64,000 nt of DNA from an uncultured Bacteroidales bacterium (lineage in GTDB: Bacteria > Bacteroidota > Bacteroidia > Bacteroidales > UBA932), in NCBI GenBank assembly GCA_947306365.1, contig CAMZGD010000011.1:1-64000 (forward strand). Direction: 5' to 3'. The notes below the pieces were generated by a model that worked only from the letters and a program-made list of their open reading frames with translations, was not told the DNA's origin and did not search any database. The position numbers were made by a program, and so were the translations under genes. Below are positions 9,367 to 17,540 of the stretch, piece after piece; positions within the stretch are counted from its first letter, which is position 1, and every line of letters starts with the position of its first letter.

Positions 9367-10658
9367 CAAATCGTTTTCAATTGCATCATCAAATCGTTCT
9401 TCATGTCCCGGAGCCGTCCGTTGAACAGGTATCTCCAGGAAGAGGCGCACCGGCGTACTTCCTCGAACCAGTCATAGGTAAGCATCGGCGCCGGGACCAG
9501 CAGGGCCAGCGCGGCGAGGGCCCAGTACCACTTCACCGTACACAGCAGCACGATGGCCCAGACAGGCAGCAGCAGCGTCCAGATGGCCATGATCGCACAG
9601 CAGCGGAAGGAGTTGCGGAACGCGCGGTCTTTCACGCCGGCGGCCAGTTTCTCTCCCACCAGCCAGGCGGGCAGCGAAGCGAGGGCCAGCACGAGAGCGA
9701 AAGGCAGGTCGACCAGTGTCTTGAGCGTACGCAGCAGGGCCGAACCCAGCGGATTCCGGGTATAGATGGCGTGGAGGCTTATGCGGGCACGACGCCGTTC
9801 CTCGGTAAAGGCAACGGCTTTTTCAAAGAGCGTACGGGCCTTTTCGGGCATCTTGTCCCGGAGCCGTCCGAGGTCTTCGACGGCTTTCCTGTTGGCCGCC
9901 AGGCGGCGCTGGAGCTGCCGTTCCGGAATGTGCCCGGTCATCAGCTTCGAGAGCTCCCAGGTCGCCTCGTAATCGTCGTCGTCCGGAATGTAGACGATCT
10001 GCTTCTTCAAGGCGCCGGCCGTCAGGTTCCGGATGTCGGTGAGCAGTTCCGCTTCACTGCGCTCCGGGTGGGCGGCGATGTACGCCGAAATGTCGATCGG
10101 CTCACCGACCGATGCCAGCAGCGTCGAGCGATACCGGAAATAGTCGCCGTATTCGCAACCGATCGGCACGATGTACACGGGATCTTTCCCGTCCCGGCCC
10201 CGGTCTGCTCCGTAAGCGATCCGCGCGATTCCTTTTCCGAGCGGGAGCAGGCTGTGCTTGGGACGATGGGCTCCTTCCGGTAAGATGCAGAAAGGCACGT
10301 GATTGTTGAGTACCTCGATGGAGTTTTCAATGGTTTTTTCCGAGTTGAGGACGCTCCGGAACCCGTCGCGGACGCGATGGATGGGCATAATCTTCAAAAA
10401 AGTGAGGATCTTCCGGATTGCAGGCTTCCGGAAGATGTCGGCGCGCGCCACGAACACTTTCTTGTCGCGGTTCATCGCCAGTACGGCCAGCGGGTCCATC
10501 AGGGCGTCGCAATGGTTGGGCGCCAGGATGACGGATCCGTCTTTCGGAATGTTCTCCAGGCCGTCGTAACGGATCTTCTTGAAGGAACCGCGGATATAGG
10601 CGTCCACAATGGGGCGCAGACAGCTGTACCGGCGGTCGTCTTCGTATATCTTCTTCAT
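9366..10658 (-). CDS. PlsC-family acyltransferase (1-acylglycerol-3-phosphate acyltransferase-like)
   Basis: This 430-residue protein carries the catalytic acyltransferase block NHCDALMDP (N48-H49, HX5D spacing as in Gpt2-like members), VARADIFRKP, MPIHRVRDG and ILPEGAHRP, which correspond to the four glycerolipid acyltransferase motifs. The C-terminal third holds hydrophobic helices (LPFALVLALASLPAWLV, AIMAIWTLLLPVWAIVLL, YWALAALALLVPAPML), so it is an inner-membrane enzyme. The expected reaction is transfer of an acyl group to lysophosphatidate or a similar acceptor; the true acceptor is not known. It is the first gene of the operon. A weak -7 box TACCTTAG reads on the minus strand at 10698-10691. 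The downstream barrel gene overlaps its stop codon. Confidence 0.86.
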   Translation of the reverse strand: MKKIYEDDRRYSCLRPIVDAYIRGSFKKIRYDGLENIPKDGSVILAPNHCDALMDPLAVLAMNRDKKVFVARADIFRKPAIRKILTFLKIMPIHRVRDGFRSVLNSEKTIENSIEVLNNHVPFCILPEGAHRPKHSLLPLGKGIARIAYGADRGRDGKDPVYIVPIGCEYGDYFRYRSTLLASVGEPIDISAYIAAHPERSEAELLTDIRNLTAGALKKQIVYIPDDDDYEATWELSKLMTGHIPERQLQRRLAANRKAVEDLGRLRDKMPEKARTLFEKAVAFTEERRRARISLHAIYTRNPLGSALLRTLKTLVDLPFALVLALASLPAWLVGEKLAAGVKDRAFRNSFRCCAIMAIWTLLLPVWAIVLLCTVKWYWALAALALLVPAPMLTYDWFEEVRRCASSWRYLFNGRLRDMKNDLMMQLKTI

Positions 10659-10731
10659 CAGGCAGACAATTCTCCAATATAAATAACTCGCTAAGGTAGA
10701 AAAAACGGAAGATATTTCACAGAAAATTAAT

Positions 10732-10739
10732 TACATTTG
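10732..10739 (+). promoter_or_regulatory. -7 box TACATTTG for the EEP-family gene
   Basis: This matches the Bacteroidetes -7 consensus TAnnTTTG, and the start codon at 10744 begins 5 nt after its G. The transcript would be leaderless or nearly so. No clear -33 TTTG element was seen. Confidence 0.55.
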
Positions 10740-10743
10740 TACT

Positions 10744-11709
10744 ATGGCTTACACGGTGATGTTCTACAATCTCGAAAATCTCTATGACACCATAGACGAT
10801 CCTTCGACAGACGATGACGATTTCACGCCGATGGGCGACAAGCGCTGGACGCGCGAGAAATACCAGAAGAAGCTTTCCAACCTGAGCGAGATCTTCTCGT
10901 CCGTGGCGTCGGCCCACAACGGATTCCCAGTGGTGGCGGGCGTGTCGGAGGTCGAGAACCTGAAAGTCCTTCAGGACCTTGCGGCCCAGAAACGGATGTC
11001 GGGCGCCCACTACAAGTGCCTTCATTTCGAGTCGAACGACGTGCGCGGCGTGGAGGTGGGGATGCTCTACCGGCCCGACAAGTTCACGCTGATGGGATGT
11101 GAGCCGCTCAAGCTGGTGCTCCGCAGCGGCCGTGAATACATCGGGCGGGACATCCTGGCTGCCTGGGGAGAGGTCGAGGGAGAGATGTTCGCCTTCTACG
11201 TGTGCCATTTCCTGTCGCGCCGGGGCGGGGTCGCCTCGTCGGCCGGTTTCCGGCGCGCCGGCGCGGAGACGGCCCGCGACCACGCGGCCGAACTGCGCAG
11301 GCAATATCCAGACATCAAGGTGGTGATTATGGGCGACATGAACGACAGCCCGTCCGACGAATCGCTGGCGGTGCTGCTCAAGGCGCACAAGACCATTTTC
11401 AACGTGCCCGAAGGAGAATACTTCAATCCGTTCTGGATGCTGGCCGAAGAGGGAAAAGGCACCAGCATCCACAACCACCGCTGGGTGCTTTACGACAACA
11501 TCATCGTGTCGCACAACCTGCTGCCCACCTGTCCGGGGCTCAAGGGGTTCCGGGTGGTGCGCGTCGACGGCAAGAACCACTACGGCGAGATCTTCCGCCG
11601 GAATTTCATGCTGCGGAAAGGCGCACCGCGCCGGAGTTACTACGGCAACACCTTCGCCGACGGCTACAGCGACCACCTTCCGGTCCTGATCAAACTCGAC
11701 AGGCGATGA
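10744..11709 (+). CDS. Endonuclease/exonuclease/phosphatase (EEP) family protein
   Basis: This 321-residue protein has the EEP fold signature: an N-terminal FYNLENLYDTIDD strand with the metal-binding Asn-Glu region, VAGVSEVEN, the central GDMNDSP motif and the C-terminal YSDHLPVLIKLD with the catalytic Asp-His pair. Such enzymes cleave phosphodiester or phosphomonoester bonds in nucleic acids or other phosphate esters using Mg2+. There is no signal peptide, so it is probably cytoplasmic. The next gene (HAD hydrolase) starts within its stop codon (ATGA), so the two are cotranscribed. The substrate cannot be told from sequence; many Bacteroidetes members are annotated only as family proteins. 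Confidence 0.88.
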   Translation: MAYTVMFYNLENLYDTIDDPSTDDDDFTPMGDKRWTREKYQKKLSNLSEIFSSVASAHNGFPVVAGVSEVENLKVLQDLAAQKRMSGAHYKCLHFESNDVRGVEVGMLYRPDKFTLMGCEPLKLVLRSGREYIGRDILAAWGEVEGEMFAFYVCHFLSRRGGVASSAGFRRAGAETARDHAAELRRQYPDIKVVIMGDMNDSPSDESLAVLLKAHKTIFNVPEGEYFNPFWMLAEEGKGTSIHNHRWVLYDNIIVSHNLLPTCPGLKGFRVVRVDGKNHYGEIFRRNFMLRKGAPRRSYYGNTFADGYSDHLPVLIKLDRR

Positions 11710-12335
11710 AGCGGTACGCCGACTTCGTGTTCGACATCGACGGGACGCTGCTCGACACGGAACGCACGGGCGTGCTTTCGCTGATGCAGACCATCCGCGA
11801 ACTGATGGGGCGCGACGTGCCCTACGAGGAGGCGTATGGGTTCTTCGGGATTCCCAGCGCCCGCGCCGCCTCGATCCTGGGCTATGCCGACGAAGCGCGG
11901 TTCGGAGAAGTCTGGGAAACGCATTTCCAGGAACTGATGCACCTGGTCAGGCCCTTTCCGGGCGTTGAGGACGTATTGCGCGACCTTCGTGCCGCCGGCG
12001 GAAGGACGGGAATCGTCACGTCCCGTTCCCGCTTCGAGATCGGATACGACGTCCAGCTGGCCCGGCTGCTGCCGTACTTCGACGTGGTGGTCAGTTCGGA
12101 AGATACCGTGCGCCACAAACCGTTTCCCGATCCGATGTATGCATACCTGGAGAGGGCCGGTGCCGACTGTGGGACGACGCTGTTCCTGGGCGACACGATG
12201 CACGACTTCCGCTGCGGGCACGACGCGGGTTGTGACTTCGCCCTCGCCGACTGGCGGGAACGGGGCCTGCAGGGCATACCGGCGGAATACCGGTTCACCG
12301 ATGCGGCCGGGATGCGGGCGGTACTGGGGTTGTGA
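11706..12335 (+). CDS. HAD-superfamily hydrolase (phosphoglycolate phosphatase-like)
   Basis: The 209-residue product shows the HAD motifs in order: DIDGTLLDTE (nucleophile Asp and general acid Asp), a Thr/Ser motif in GIVTSRSR, Lys in VRHKPFPDP, and LGDTMHDFRCG with the metal-binding Asp. The cap insert after motif I is the helical C1 type, as in phosphoglycolate phosphatase and PpaX. The frame is open upstream, but the start at ATG 11706 gives the conserved N-terminus MKRYADFVFDIDGT and overlaps the upstream stop by 4 nt. Its stop at 12335 abuts the stop of the convergent gene at 12336 with no base between. The exact phosphate ester is unknown. Confidence 0.88.
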   Translation: MKRYADFVFDIDGTLLDTERTGVLSLMQTIRELMGRDVPYEEAYGFFGIPSARAASILGYADEARFGEVWETHFQELMHLVRPFPGVEDVLRDLRAAGGRTGIVTSRSRFEIGYDVQLARLLPYFDVVVSSEDTVRHKPFPDPMYAYLERAGADCGTTLFLGDTMHDFRCGHDAGCDFALADWRERGLQGIPAEYRFTDAAGMRAVLGL

Positions 12336-12743
12336 CTATTGGGCGACGGACCGTTCGCTCATCCGCTTGTCGCGGCGTTTCTTTTCCTTTCCGTAAGCGG
12401 ATTTCAGGTATCGCTGCCACTGCTCTTCCGTGAAGATGCGTTCGAACGCCTCGTCGGTGGCGGCCATCCACTTGTCGGTGATGGCCTGGTAGGTGTCCTG
12501 GTTGCTGGCGCCGGTTTTCCGGGTGCGGGCGAATTCCTCCATCATCGCGGGATAGTTGTACTGCAGGATGGAGTCGACGAAAAAGACTTGCACCTCGTCC
12601 AGCTTGAACGACCGGGTGAGGTTTTCGAGCTGGTTGTTGATGATCTGGTTGACGTCGGGCTCCTGCTGTTCCTGGGCGGAAAGCGGCAGCGCCGCGAGCA
12701 GGAGGGCGACGCCGGCAAGCAGGAAGAGTCGCATCGTTTTCAT
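12336..12743 (-). CDS. Small exported protein of unknown function
   Basis: The start at ATG 12743 gives 135 residues, with MKTMRLFLLAGVALLLAALP and a cleavage site near LSAQEQQEP; ATG 12734 is an alternative. The mature part is mostly alpha-helical with acidic and aromatic residues (VNQIINNQLENLTRSF, AFERIFTEEQWQRYLKS) and ends in a basic tail KEKKRRDKRMSERS. I do not recognise a domain; it resembles short periplasmic helical proteins common in Bacteroidales. A good -7 box TATCTTTG reads towards it at 12772-12765, 22 nt upstream. It is convergent with the HAD gene, whose stop codon it abuts. Confidence 0.7.
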   Translation of the reverse strand: MKTMRLFLLAGVALLLAALPLSAQEQQEPDVNQIINNQLENLTRSFKLDEVQVFFVDSILQYNYPAMMEEFARTRKTGASNQDTYQAITDKWMAATDEAFERIFTEEQWQRYLKSAYGKEKKRRDKRMSERSVAQ

Positions 12744-12764
12744 GTCTTTTGTCACTTGATTTGG

Positions 12765-12772
12765 CAAAGATA
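12765..12772 (-). promoter_or_regulatory. -7 box TATCTTTG for the small exported protein
   Basis: On the minus strand this is an exact TAnnTTTG match 22 nt before ATG 12743. The divergent dipeptidase gene at 12821 has only the near match TATCTTCG at 12784-12791. Confidence 0.5.
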
Positions 12773-12820
12773 ACCTATTTTTTTATCTTCGTGGACCAAA
12801 CCATCAACAAAATTCCTGCG

Positions 12821-14494
12821 ATGAAGAGATTGCTATCGACGACGGCCTGCCTGCTGCTCCTGCTGCTGGCCCGGCCCGCAGCGGATGCCTGCACCAACAT
12901 AATCGTGACCAAAGGGGCTTCTGCCGACGGTTCCTGCATGGTAACCTATGCGGCTGATTCCCACCAGCTTTATGGTGAGCTTTACTACCGTCCCGCCGCG
13001 GACTGGCCGGCCGGGTCCCTGCTCGACATCTACGACTGGGACAGCGGTTTCTTCCGCGGACGGATTCCCCAGGTTCCGCACACCTGGCAGACCGTGGGCA
13101 ATATGAACGAGCACCAGCTCATCATCATGGAAACGACGTTCGGCGGCCGTGAAGGACTGGAGAACAAGGACGGGATCATGGATTACGGTTCGCTGATCTA
13201 CGTCACGCTGCAGCGCGCCCGTACTGCGCGCGAGGCGATCCGGACCATCGACGGACTTGTCCAGGCATACGGCTATCCCTCCGAGGGAGAGACTTTCTCC
13301 ATCGCCGACAAGGATGAATGCTGGATTTTCGAGATCGTGGGCAAGGGCGAACAGAAGGGCGCCGTCTGGGTGGCGGTCCGCATTCCCGACGGATGCATCT
13401 CCGCGCACGCCAACCAGAGCCGGATCCATCATTTTCCGTTGAACGACCCGGAGAACTGCCTTTATGCGCCCGACGTGATTTCCTTCGCCCGTGAAAAGGG
13501 TTTCTTCTCCGGAAAAGACGAGGACTTCAGTTTCTGCGACGCCTACTGCCCGGCTGACTGGAGCGGGCTTCGGGCGTGCGAAGCGCGCGTCTGGTCGGCT
13601 TTCCGCCTGCTGGGCGGTGACGCTTTCGACGCTGACCGCTGGCTCGACTTCGCCAAGGGGGAGAATGCCGCGAACAAGATGCCGCTCTACATCAAACCCG
13701 CCGAAAAGGTGACTGTAAAGGCCCTGGCCGACGTGATGCGCGACCATTTTGAAGGAACGCCGCTCGACTTCAGCGAGGATGCGGGCGCCGGCATCAGCCG
13801 GCTGCCGTACCGCTGGCGGCCGATGGGTTTCGAACTTGACGGGAAGCACTATATGTTCGAGCGTTCCATCGCGACGCAGCAGACCGGTTTCTGGTACCTG
13901 GCCCAGGCGCGCAACTGGCTGCCCGACGAGGTGGGCGGCCTGCTCTGGTTCGGCGTGGACGACGCTGCCACCAGCGCCCTGACGCCGATCTACACCAGTA
14001 TCACCGAAGTGCCGCTATGTTTCCGCGAAGGCAACGGCTCGATGCTGGAATACAGTCCGACATCAGCGTTCTGGCTGTTCAACCGGGTGGCGCAGTTCGC
14101 CTACCTGTTTTACGACCGCGCCGAACCGGAGATCCGGGCGGCGGCCGACAAGTATGAGAACGAGAACGTAGCACTGGTCGCCCGGGAGGACGCCAAGGCG
14201 CTCAGGATGCTGGAAGGCGGCAACCTGAACCAGGTCAGGGGGATGCTGACGGCGTTCTGCGCCCGCCGTTCCCAGACGCTGTTCGACACCTGGAACGACT
14301 TAAGCAACTATCTGCTGGTCAAATTTATGGACGGTAACGTCAAGCGTCAGAACGAAGACGGGTCCTTCCAGGACAACGGGTCCGGAAAGCCCATTCCCGC
14401 CGCGCCGATCCAGCCGAAGTACCGGGAGCGCTGGCTCCGGGCCGTCGTCAAGGATCACGGCGAGGTGATGGAGGTCAGGGAAACGAAACAGTAG
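12821..14494 (+). CDS. C69-family dipeptidase, exported
   Basis: The ATG at 12821 gives 557 residues with a signal peptide (MKRLLSTTACLLLLLLARPA) ending ADA just before Cys24. Family C69 peptidases are Ntn hydrolases whose nucleophile is an N-terminal cysteine exposed by processing, so C24 in CTNIIVTKGASADGS is the expected catalytic residue. The body has the conserved ADSHQLYGEL, ETTFGGREGL, MDYGSLIYVTLQRA and HANQSRIHHF segments. The enzyme probably cleaves dipeptides in the periplasm; Lactobacillus PepD is the model. The gene ends by overlapping the convergent BACON lipoprotein by 20 nt. Length and motifs are typical and nothing looks broken. Confidence 0.92.
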   Translation: MKRLLSTTACLLLLLLARPAADACTNIIVTKGASADGSCMVTYAADSHQLYGELYYRPAADWPAGSLLDIYDWDSGFFRGRIPQVPHTWQTVGNMNEHQLIIMETTFGGREGLENKDGIMDYGSLIYVTLQRARTAREAIRTIDGLVQAYGYPSEGETFSIADKDECWIFEIVGKGEQKGAVWVAVRIPDGCISAHANQSRIHHFPLNDPENCLYAPDVISFAREKGFFSGKDEDFSFCDAYCPADWSGLRACEARVWSAFRLLGGDAFDADRWLDFAKGENAANKMPLYIKPAEKVTVKALADVMRDHFEGTPLDFSEDAGAGISRLPYRWRPMGFELDGKHYMFERSIATQQTGFWYLAQARNWLPDEVGGLLWFGVDDAATSALTPIYTSITEVPLCFREGNGSMLEYSPTSAFWLFNRVAQFAYLFYDRAEPEIRAAADKYENENVALVAREDAKALRMLEGGNLNQVRGMLTAFCARRSQTLFDTWNDLSNYLLVKFMDGNVKRQNEDGSFQDNGSGKPIPAAPIQPKYRERWLRAVVKDHGEVMEVRETKQ

Positions 14495-14855
14495 CGACCG
14501 TGTCGGCGCGCGCCTGGATGACCACCAGGGTGCGCTTGATCGATTCCGATTTCACGGGAATCACGGCGACGCGCTGCGTCGTGTCGGGATTCGCGTCCAC
14601 GCGGATTTGCACTTGGGTGGTTTCTTCGATCCAGTCGGGATCGGGAACCACCCAGTAGTCGCGGCTCTCCGGATAGAGGGTGGTGATGACGTTGGTGTTC
14701 ACCTGCAGGGGGAGGGACCCGGCTTCGGGGCCGAAACGGAGCGTGTCGGGGGAGATGGTCAAGTCGGGAAGCACATACTTCTCGCAGCCCGTGAACTGGG
14801 CGGCCAGCATTCCGAGCAGGAGGACGGGAAGGATGAGTGCGGCGGCTTTTCGCAT
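14475..14855 (-). CDS. Single-BACON-domain lipoprotein
   Basis: A 126-residue lipoprotein with a signal peptide ending QFTGC. The mature part is one beta-sandwich in BACON style: LTISPDTLRFGPEAGSLPLQ, the aromatic WVVPDPDWIE region, and a closing strand RTLVVIQARADTV. BACON domains are carbohydrate- or mucin-associated Ig-like folds in Bacteroidetes surface proteins; here there is no attached enzyme. Its 3' end overlaps the C69 dipeptidase gene by 20 nt on the other strand. It is divergent from another BACON lipoprotein at 14908, so the two may be related. A near-consensus -7 box TACCTTCG reads on the minus strand at 14883-14876. Confidence 0.75.
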   Translation of the reverse strand: MRKAAALILPVLLLGMLAAQFTGCEKYVLPDLTISPDTLRFGPEAGSLPLQVNTNVITTLYPESRDYWVVPDPDWIEETTQVQIRVDANPDTTQRVAVIPVKSESIKRTLVVIQARADTVATVSFP

Positions 14856-14895
14856 CTTTTGGATTTCTTCGGGTGCGAAGGTATGAAAAAAAACT

Positions 14896-14903
14896 TATAT
14901 TTG
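14896..14903 (+). promoter_or_regulatory. -7 box TATATTTG for the BACON lipoprotein
   Basis: This is an exact TAnnTTTG match with a TTTG about 26 nt upstream (14868-14871), a plausible -33 element. The ATG at 14908 starts 5 nt after the box, so the mRNA would be leaderless. Confidence 0.6.
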
Positions 14904-14907
14904 TGGC

Positions 14908-15519
14908 ATGAAAAAGTTTTTGGTCCTTGCCTTCTGGGTGCTGCTGGCCGCTTCCTGCACGCAGGATACGGAGTTGAGCATCACGCCCGACATCGCCTCT
15001 TTCCAGTTCGATGCGGAAGGCGGATCGTTCGATGTCGTGATCTTCACCAACGGAAGCTGGACGGCCAGCTGCGAAGACCCGGCCGTCTCGTTTTCGCCGG
15101 CTTCGGGCGAATGTACCCTGCCGATGCACATTGAGGTGGCCCGGAACGACGAATTCTATACAAAAGCCATCCGGATCACCCTGTCGTCCAAGTTGGACGC
15201 CCTTACCCGTGCCAGCCGGATCGTGATCACGCAGGCCTGCGCCCCGTTCATCTTCTGCGAGGAGCCGCAGCAGACGGCAGGGCGTGCGGGGGGTGTCGTA
15301 CGTTTCCAGGTCAACGCCAACGCTGCGTGGCACGTTGCGTCCGGGGCTCCCTGTCCGGTCAGCCCGCAGAAGGGCGGACCCAACCGTACGGAGGTTTCCC
15401 TGGTGATTCCCGAGAATGCGGAAGGCGTTGCACGGACGTTTGAAGTGCGGCTCGATCTCGACGATGCGTCCGGTGCCATCGCACCGACCGTGACCCTGAA
15501 GGTCATTCAGCAAGGTTAG
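14908..15519 (+). CDS. Two-BACON-domain lipoprotein
   Basis: The 203-residue product has a signal peptide ending LLAASC (Cys17) and two successive BACON-like sandwiches. The first has ITPDIASFQFDAEGGSFDV, NGSWTAS and the closing SRIVITQAC. The second has VVRFQVNANAAWHVASG and the closing TVTLKVIQQG. It is probably a surface or periplasmic lipoprotein with no enzyme domain and unknown binding target. Its TAG stop interlocks with the TAA stop of the convergent comF-like gene within the bases TTAG (15516-15519). It pairs divergently with the single-BACON lipoprotein at 14475-14855. Confidence 0.8.
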   Translation: MKKFLVLAFWVLLAASCTQDTELSITPDIASFQFDAEGGSFDVVIFTNGSWTASCEDPAVSFSPASGECTLPMHIEVARNDEFYTKAIRITLSSKLDALTRASRIVITQACAPFIFCEEPQQTAGRAGGVVRFQVNANAAWHVASGAPCPVSPQKGGPNRTEVSLVIPENAEGVARTFEVRLDLDDASGAIAPTVTLKVIQQG

Positions 15520-16241
15520 TCCGCAAAGGCGATTGTGGCGCAGCTGATGTGGAATCCGCCCACCCGCAGGGGCTGGGCGCAGGCCGCCAGCGTCGCGCCG
15601 GTGGTCAGCACGTCGTCGATGACCAGCAGCCGGCGGATGCCTTGTCGTTTCAGCGCTTCTGCGTATCGGTCATCCAACTGGAAAGCTCCTTGTACGTTCT
15701 TTTCCCGCGCGGTGCGCCGCAGGCGCGTCTGGGTCTTCGTGTGCCGGCTGCGCCGCACCAGCGCCGTTTCCAGCGGGATGCCCATCGCCGCCGCCACGCC
15801 GCGCGCGATTTCTTCCGACTGGTTGTAGCCGCGTTTCCAGCGCCGCAGCGGATGCAGCGGCACGGGTACCACGGCCTGGCAGCCGGCGAACGCCCGGCTT
15901 CCGGCCAGATACGATCCCAGCAGCGTGCCCATCCGGCGGCCCAGTGCGCGCCGTCCGCCATACTTGATGCCGTAGAGGATCCGCCGGTAGTCGCTGGCGG
16001 CGCCGAAACGGATGAGCGCAGCGGCCGCCTCCACCTCGAAACGGCGCGCCAGCCGCTCGAAAGCGGCGTTCTGCACGACATCCCACTGCCAGGTCAGCGG
16101 CAGCTCCGAGAGGCACGCCCCGCAAAGGTCCGCTTCTTCCTCCGCGAGCGCACGGCCGCACACCACGCACCGTCGCGGAAAGAACAGGTCCCGCAGGCCG
16201 CGGGCACAGGAAAGGAATCGAATGGAAAAATAGCCGCACAT
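15516..16241 (-). CDS. ComF-family phosphoribosyltransferase-like protein
   Basis: From ATG 16241 the protein has 241 residues. An N-terminal zinc-ribbon shows two CxxC pairs (CVVCGR and CGACL). The double-helix motif PVPLHPLRRWKRGYNQSEEIA is the ComF hallmark, and the C-terminal PRPP-binding loop is LLVIDDVLTTGATL. ComF proteins assist uptake or processing of single-stranded DNA in competent bacteria and are widespread beyond them. A TTG start at 16271 would add ten unlikely residues. The gene is convergent with and overlaps the BACON lipoprotein by 4 nt, and its upstream region is shared with the divergent gene at 16302. Function in this organism is inferred from family only. Confidence 0.88.
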   Translation of the reverse strand: MCGYFSIRFLSCARGLRDLFFPRRCVVCGRALAEEEADLCGACLSELPLTWQWDVVQNAAFERLARRFEVEAAAALIRFGAASDYRRILYGIKYGGRRALGRRMGTLLGSYLAGSRAFAGCQAVVPVPLHPLRRWKRGYNQSEEIARGVAAAMGIPLETALVRRSRHTKTQTRLRRTAREKNVQGAFQLDDRYAEALKRQGIRRLLVIDDVLTTGATLAACAQPLRVGGFHISCATIAFAD

Positions 16242-16287
16242 AATCTCTCGCCTCGAAGGATTCTGCGGCAAGATAGTTAAAAATGAC

Positions 16288-16295
16288 TACTTTTG
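16288..16295 (+). promoter_or_regulatory. -7 box TACTTTTG for the flavin-binding-like protein gene
   Basis: An exact TAnnTTTG match whose G lies 7 nt before ATG 16302; it predicts a leaderless mRNA. No clear -33 element. Confidence 0.5.
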
Positions 16296-16301
16296 CAATC
16301 A

Positions 16302-16724
16302 ATGATGGACCAGCGGATCATCGATTTCATCGGAGAACACCACGTGCTGACCGTGGCGTGTGCGTCGCGGGAGGGAGAACTGTGGTGTGCGAATGCCTTT
16401 TACGTATTTGACGACCAGGCGGTGGCGTTTATCGTCACATCGGAGGAAAAGACCCTTCACGCACAGTATTTCCTGGAGAATCCGGCCGTGACCGGTTCGG
16501 TGGTGCTCGAGACGGAGACGGTAGGCCTGGTCCGGGGCCTGCAGTTTGCCGGAACGGTGCGGCGCTGCGAGGGCGGCCTGTTCGACCGTTGCCGGCTCAA
16601 GTACCTTAAACGGTTCCCATATGCCGTCTTCAAGGGCGGTGAAGTGTGGCTGATCACCCTCGACCGGATGAAATACACCGACAACCGGCTCGGCTTCGGC
16701 AAAAAGCTTTATTGGAACAGATAA
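16302..16724 (+). CDS. Pyridoxamine 5'-phosphate oxidase-like (split-barrel FMN-binding) protein
   Basis: The 140-residue protein begins MMDQRIIDFIGEHHVLTVAC and has the split-barrel pattern of PNPOx-like/YhbP proteins: LTVACASREGELWCANAFYVFDD, AVAFIVTSEEKTLHAQYF, VTGSVVLE and GLQFAGTVRRC. Such proteins bind FMN or F420-like cofactors and often lack proven activity. The C-terminal LKYLKRFPYAVFKGGEVWLI and MKYTDNRLGFGKKLYW match YhbP-type members. The ATG at 16302 is used; 16305 is equally possible, and a TTG at 16293 is rejected because it lies inside the -7 box. It is followed 21 nt later by dacA, which has its own promoter box. Confidence 0.78.
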   Translation: MMDQRIIDFIGEHHVLTVACASREGELWCANAFYVFDDQAVAFIVTSEEKTLHAQYFLENPAVTGSVVLETETVGLVRGLQFAGTVRRCEGGLFDRCRLKYLKRFPYAVFKGGEVWLITLDRMKYTDNRLGFGKKLYWNR

Positions 16725-16730
16725 AATCGT

Positions 16731-16738
16731 TATCTTTG
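16731..16738 (+). promoter_or_regulatory. -7 box TATCTTTG for dacA
   Basis: An exact Bacteroidetes -7 box in the 21-nt gap between the PNPOx-like gene and dacA; the ATG at 16746 starts 8 nt after it, so this transcript may have no leader. Confidence 0.55.
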
Positions 16739-16745
16739 TCTGGAT

Positions 16746-17528
16746 ATGTTCGACTTCATAGATATCACATTCATCGACGTGCTCGACGTGCTGATGGTGG
16801 GCCTGCTGATCTACTGGCTCATCCGGGTGGTGCGCGGTACGTCGGCGGTCAACATCTTCCTCGGCATCCTGCTGCTCTATGTGATCTGGATCGCGTCGCG
16901 GGCGCTGGGGATGAAGCTGCTTTCCTTCATTCTGGGACAGGTGCTCGGCGTGGGCGTGGTGGCGCTGCTGGTGATCTTCCAGCCGGAGATCCGTCGCTTC
17001 CTGCTGCGCATCAGCTCCAGCACGTCGGCGGCGGCGCAGCGGGGCGTGTTCAGCAAGCTGTTCCGGCGGACGCACCCGCTGGGTATGCAGCCCGCCGAGC
17101 TGGAGGAACTGACCGCCGCCTGCAGCAAGATGTCCGAGACCCGGACGGGTGCCCTGATCGTCCTGCGGCACGGTTCCGCCCTGGGCGAGATCGTCGACAC
17201 GGGCGATGAGATCGACGCCCGCATCAGCCGCAGGCTCATCGAAAACATCTTCTTCAAGAATTCGCCGCTCCACGACGGAGCGATGATCCTGTCGGAGAAC
17301 CGGATCCTGGCGGCCCGCTGCACACTGCCCATCACGCAGCGCCAGGACATCCCGGCCCACTACGGGATGCGCCACCGTGCCGCCATCGGGATGTCGGAAG
17401 CCTGCGACGCCTCGGTGATCGTCGTTTCCGAAGAGACGGGCGACATCTCTTTCGTGCAGGAGGGGCAGATCCGGACGATGGGCAGCATCACGGAACTCCG
17501 CCTGGCCATCGAGCAATCGTACAAATAG
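16746..17528 (+). CDS. dacA: Diadenylate cyclase (CdaA/DacA type)
   Basis: A 260-residue enzyme with three N-terminal membrane helices within residues 10-80 (VLMVGLLIYWLIRVV, FLGILLLYVIWIA, VGVVALLVIFQP). The cytosolic DAC domain follows, with NSPLHDGAMI (DGA at 177-179) and YGMRHRAAIG (RHR at 209-211), the two motifs that bind and condense ATP. It makes c-di-AMP from two ATP, a messenger that in other bacteria controls potassium and osmolyte transport and envelope stress. Many species place cdaA before ybbR/glmM; here mutS2 follows 12 nt later with its GGAGG ribosome site overlapping the dacA stop (TAGGAGG), so the pair looks coupled. Confidence 0.95.
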   Translation: MFDFIDITFIDVLDVLMVGLLIYWLIRVVRGTSAVNIFLGILLLYVIWIASRALGMKLLSFILGQVLGVGVVALLVIFQPEIRRFLLRISSSTSAAAQRGVFSKLFRRTHPLGMQPAELEELTAACSKMSETRTGALIVLRHGSALGEIVDTGDEIDARISRRLIENIFFKNSPLHDGAMILSENRILAARCTLPITQRQDIPAHYGMRHRAAIGMSEACDASVIVVSEETGDISFVQEGQIRTMGSITELRLAIEQSYK

Positions 17529-17540
17529 GAGGAAGCGGGG

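Noticed and set aside
16242-16271. TTG start extending the ComF-like gene
   Set aside because: The added residues are not conserved-looking and ATG 16241 fits the family N-terminus better.
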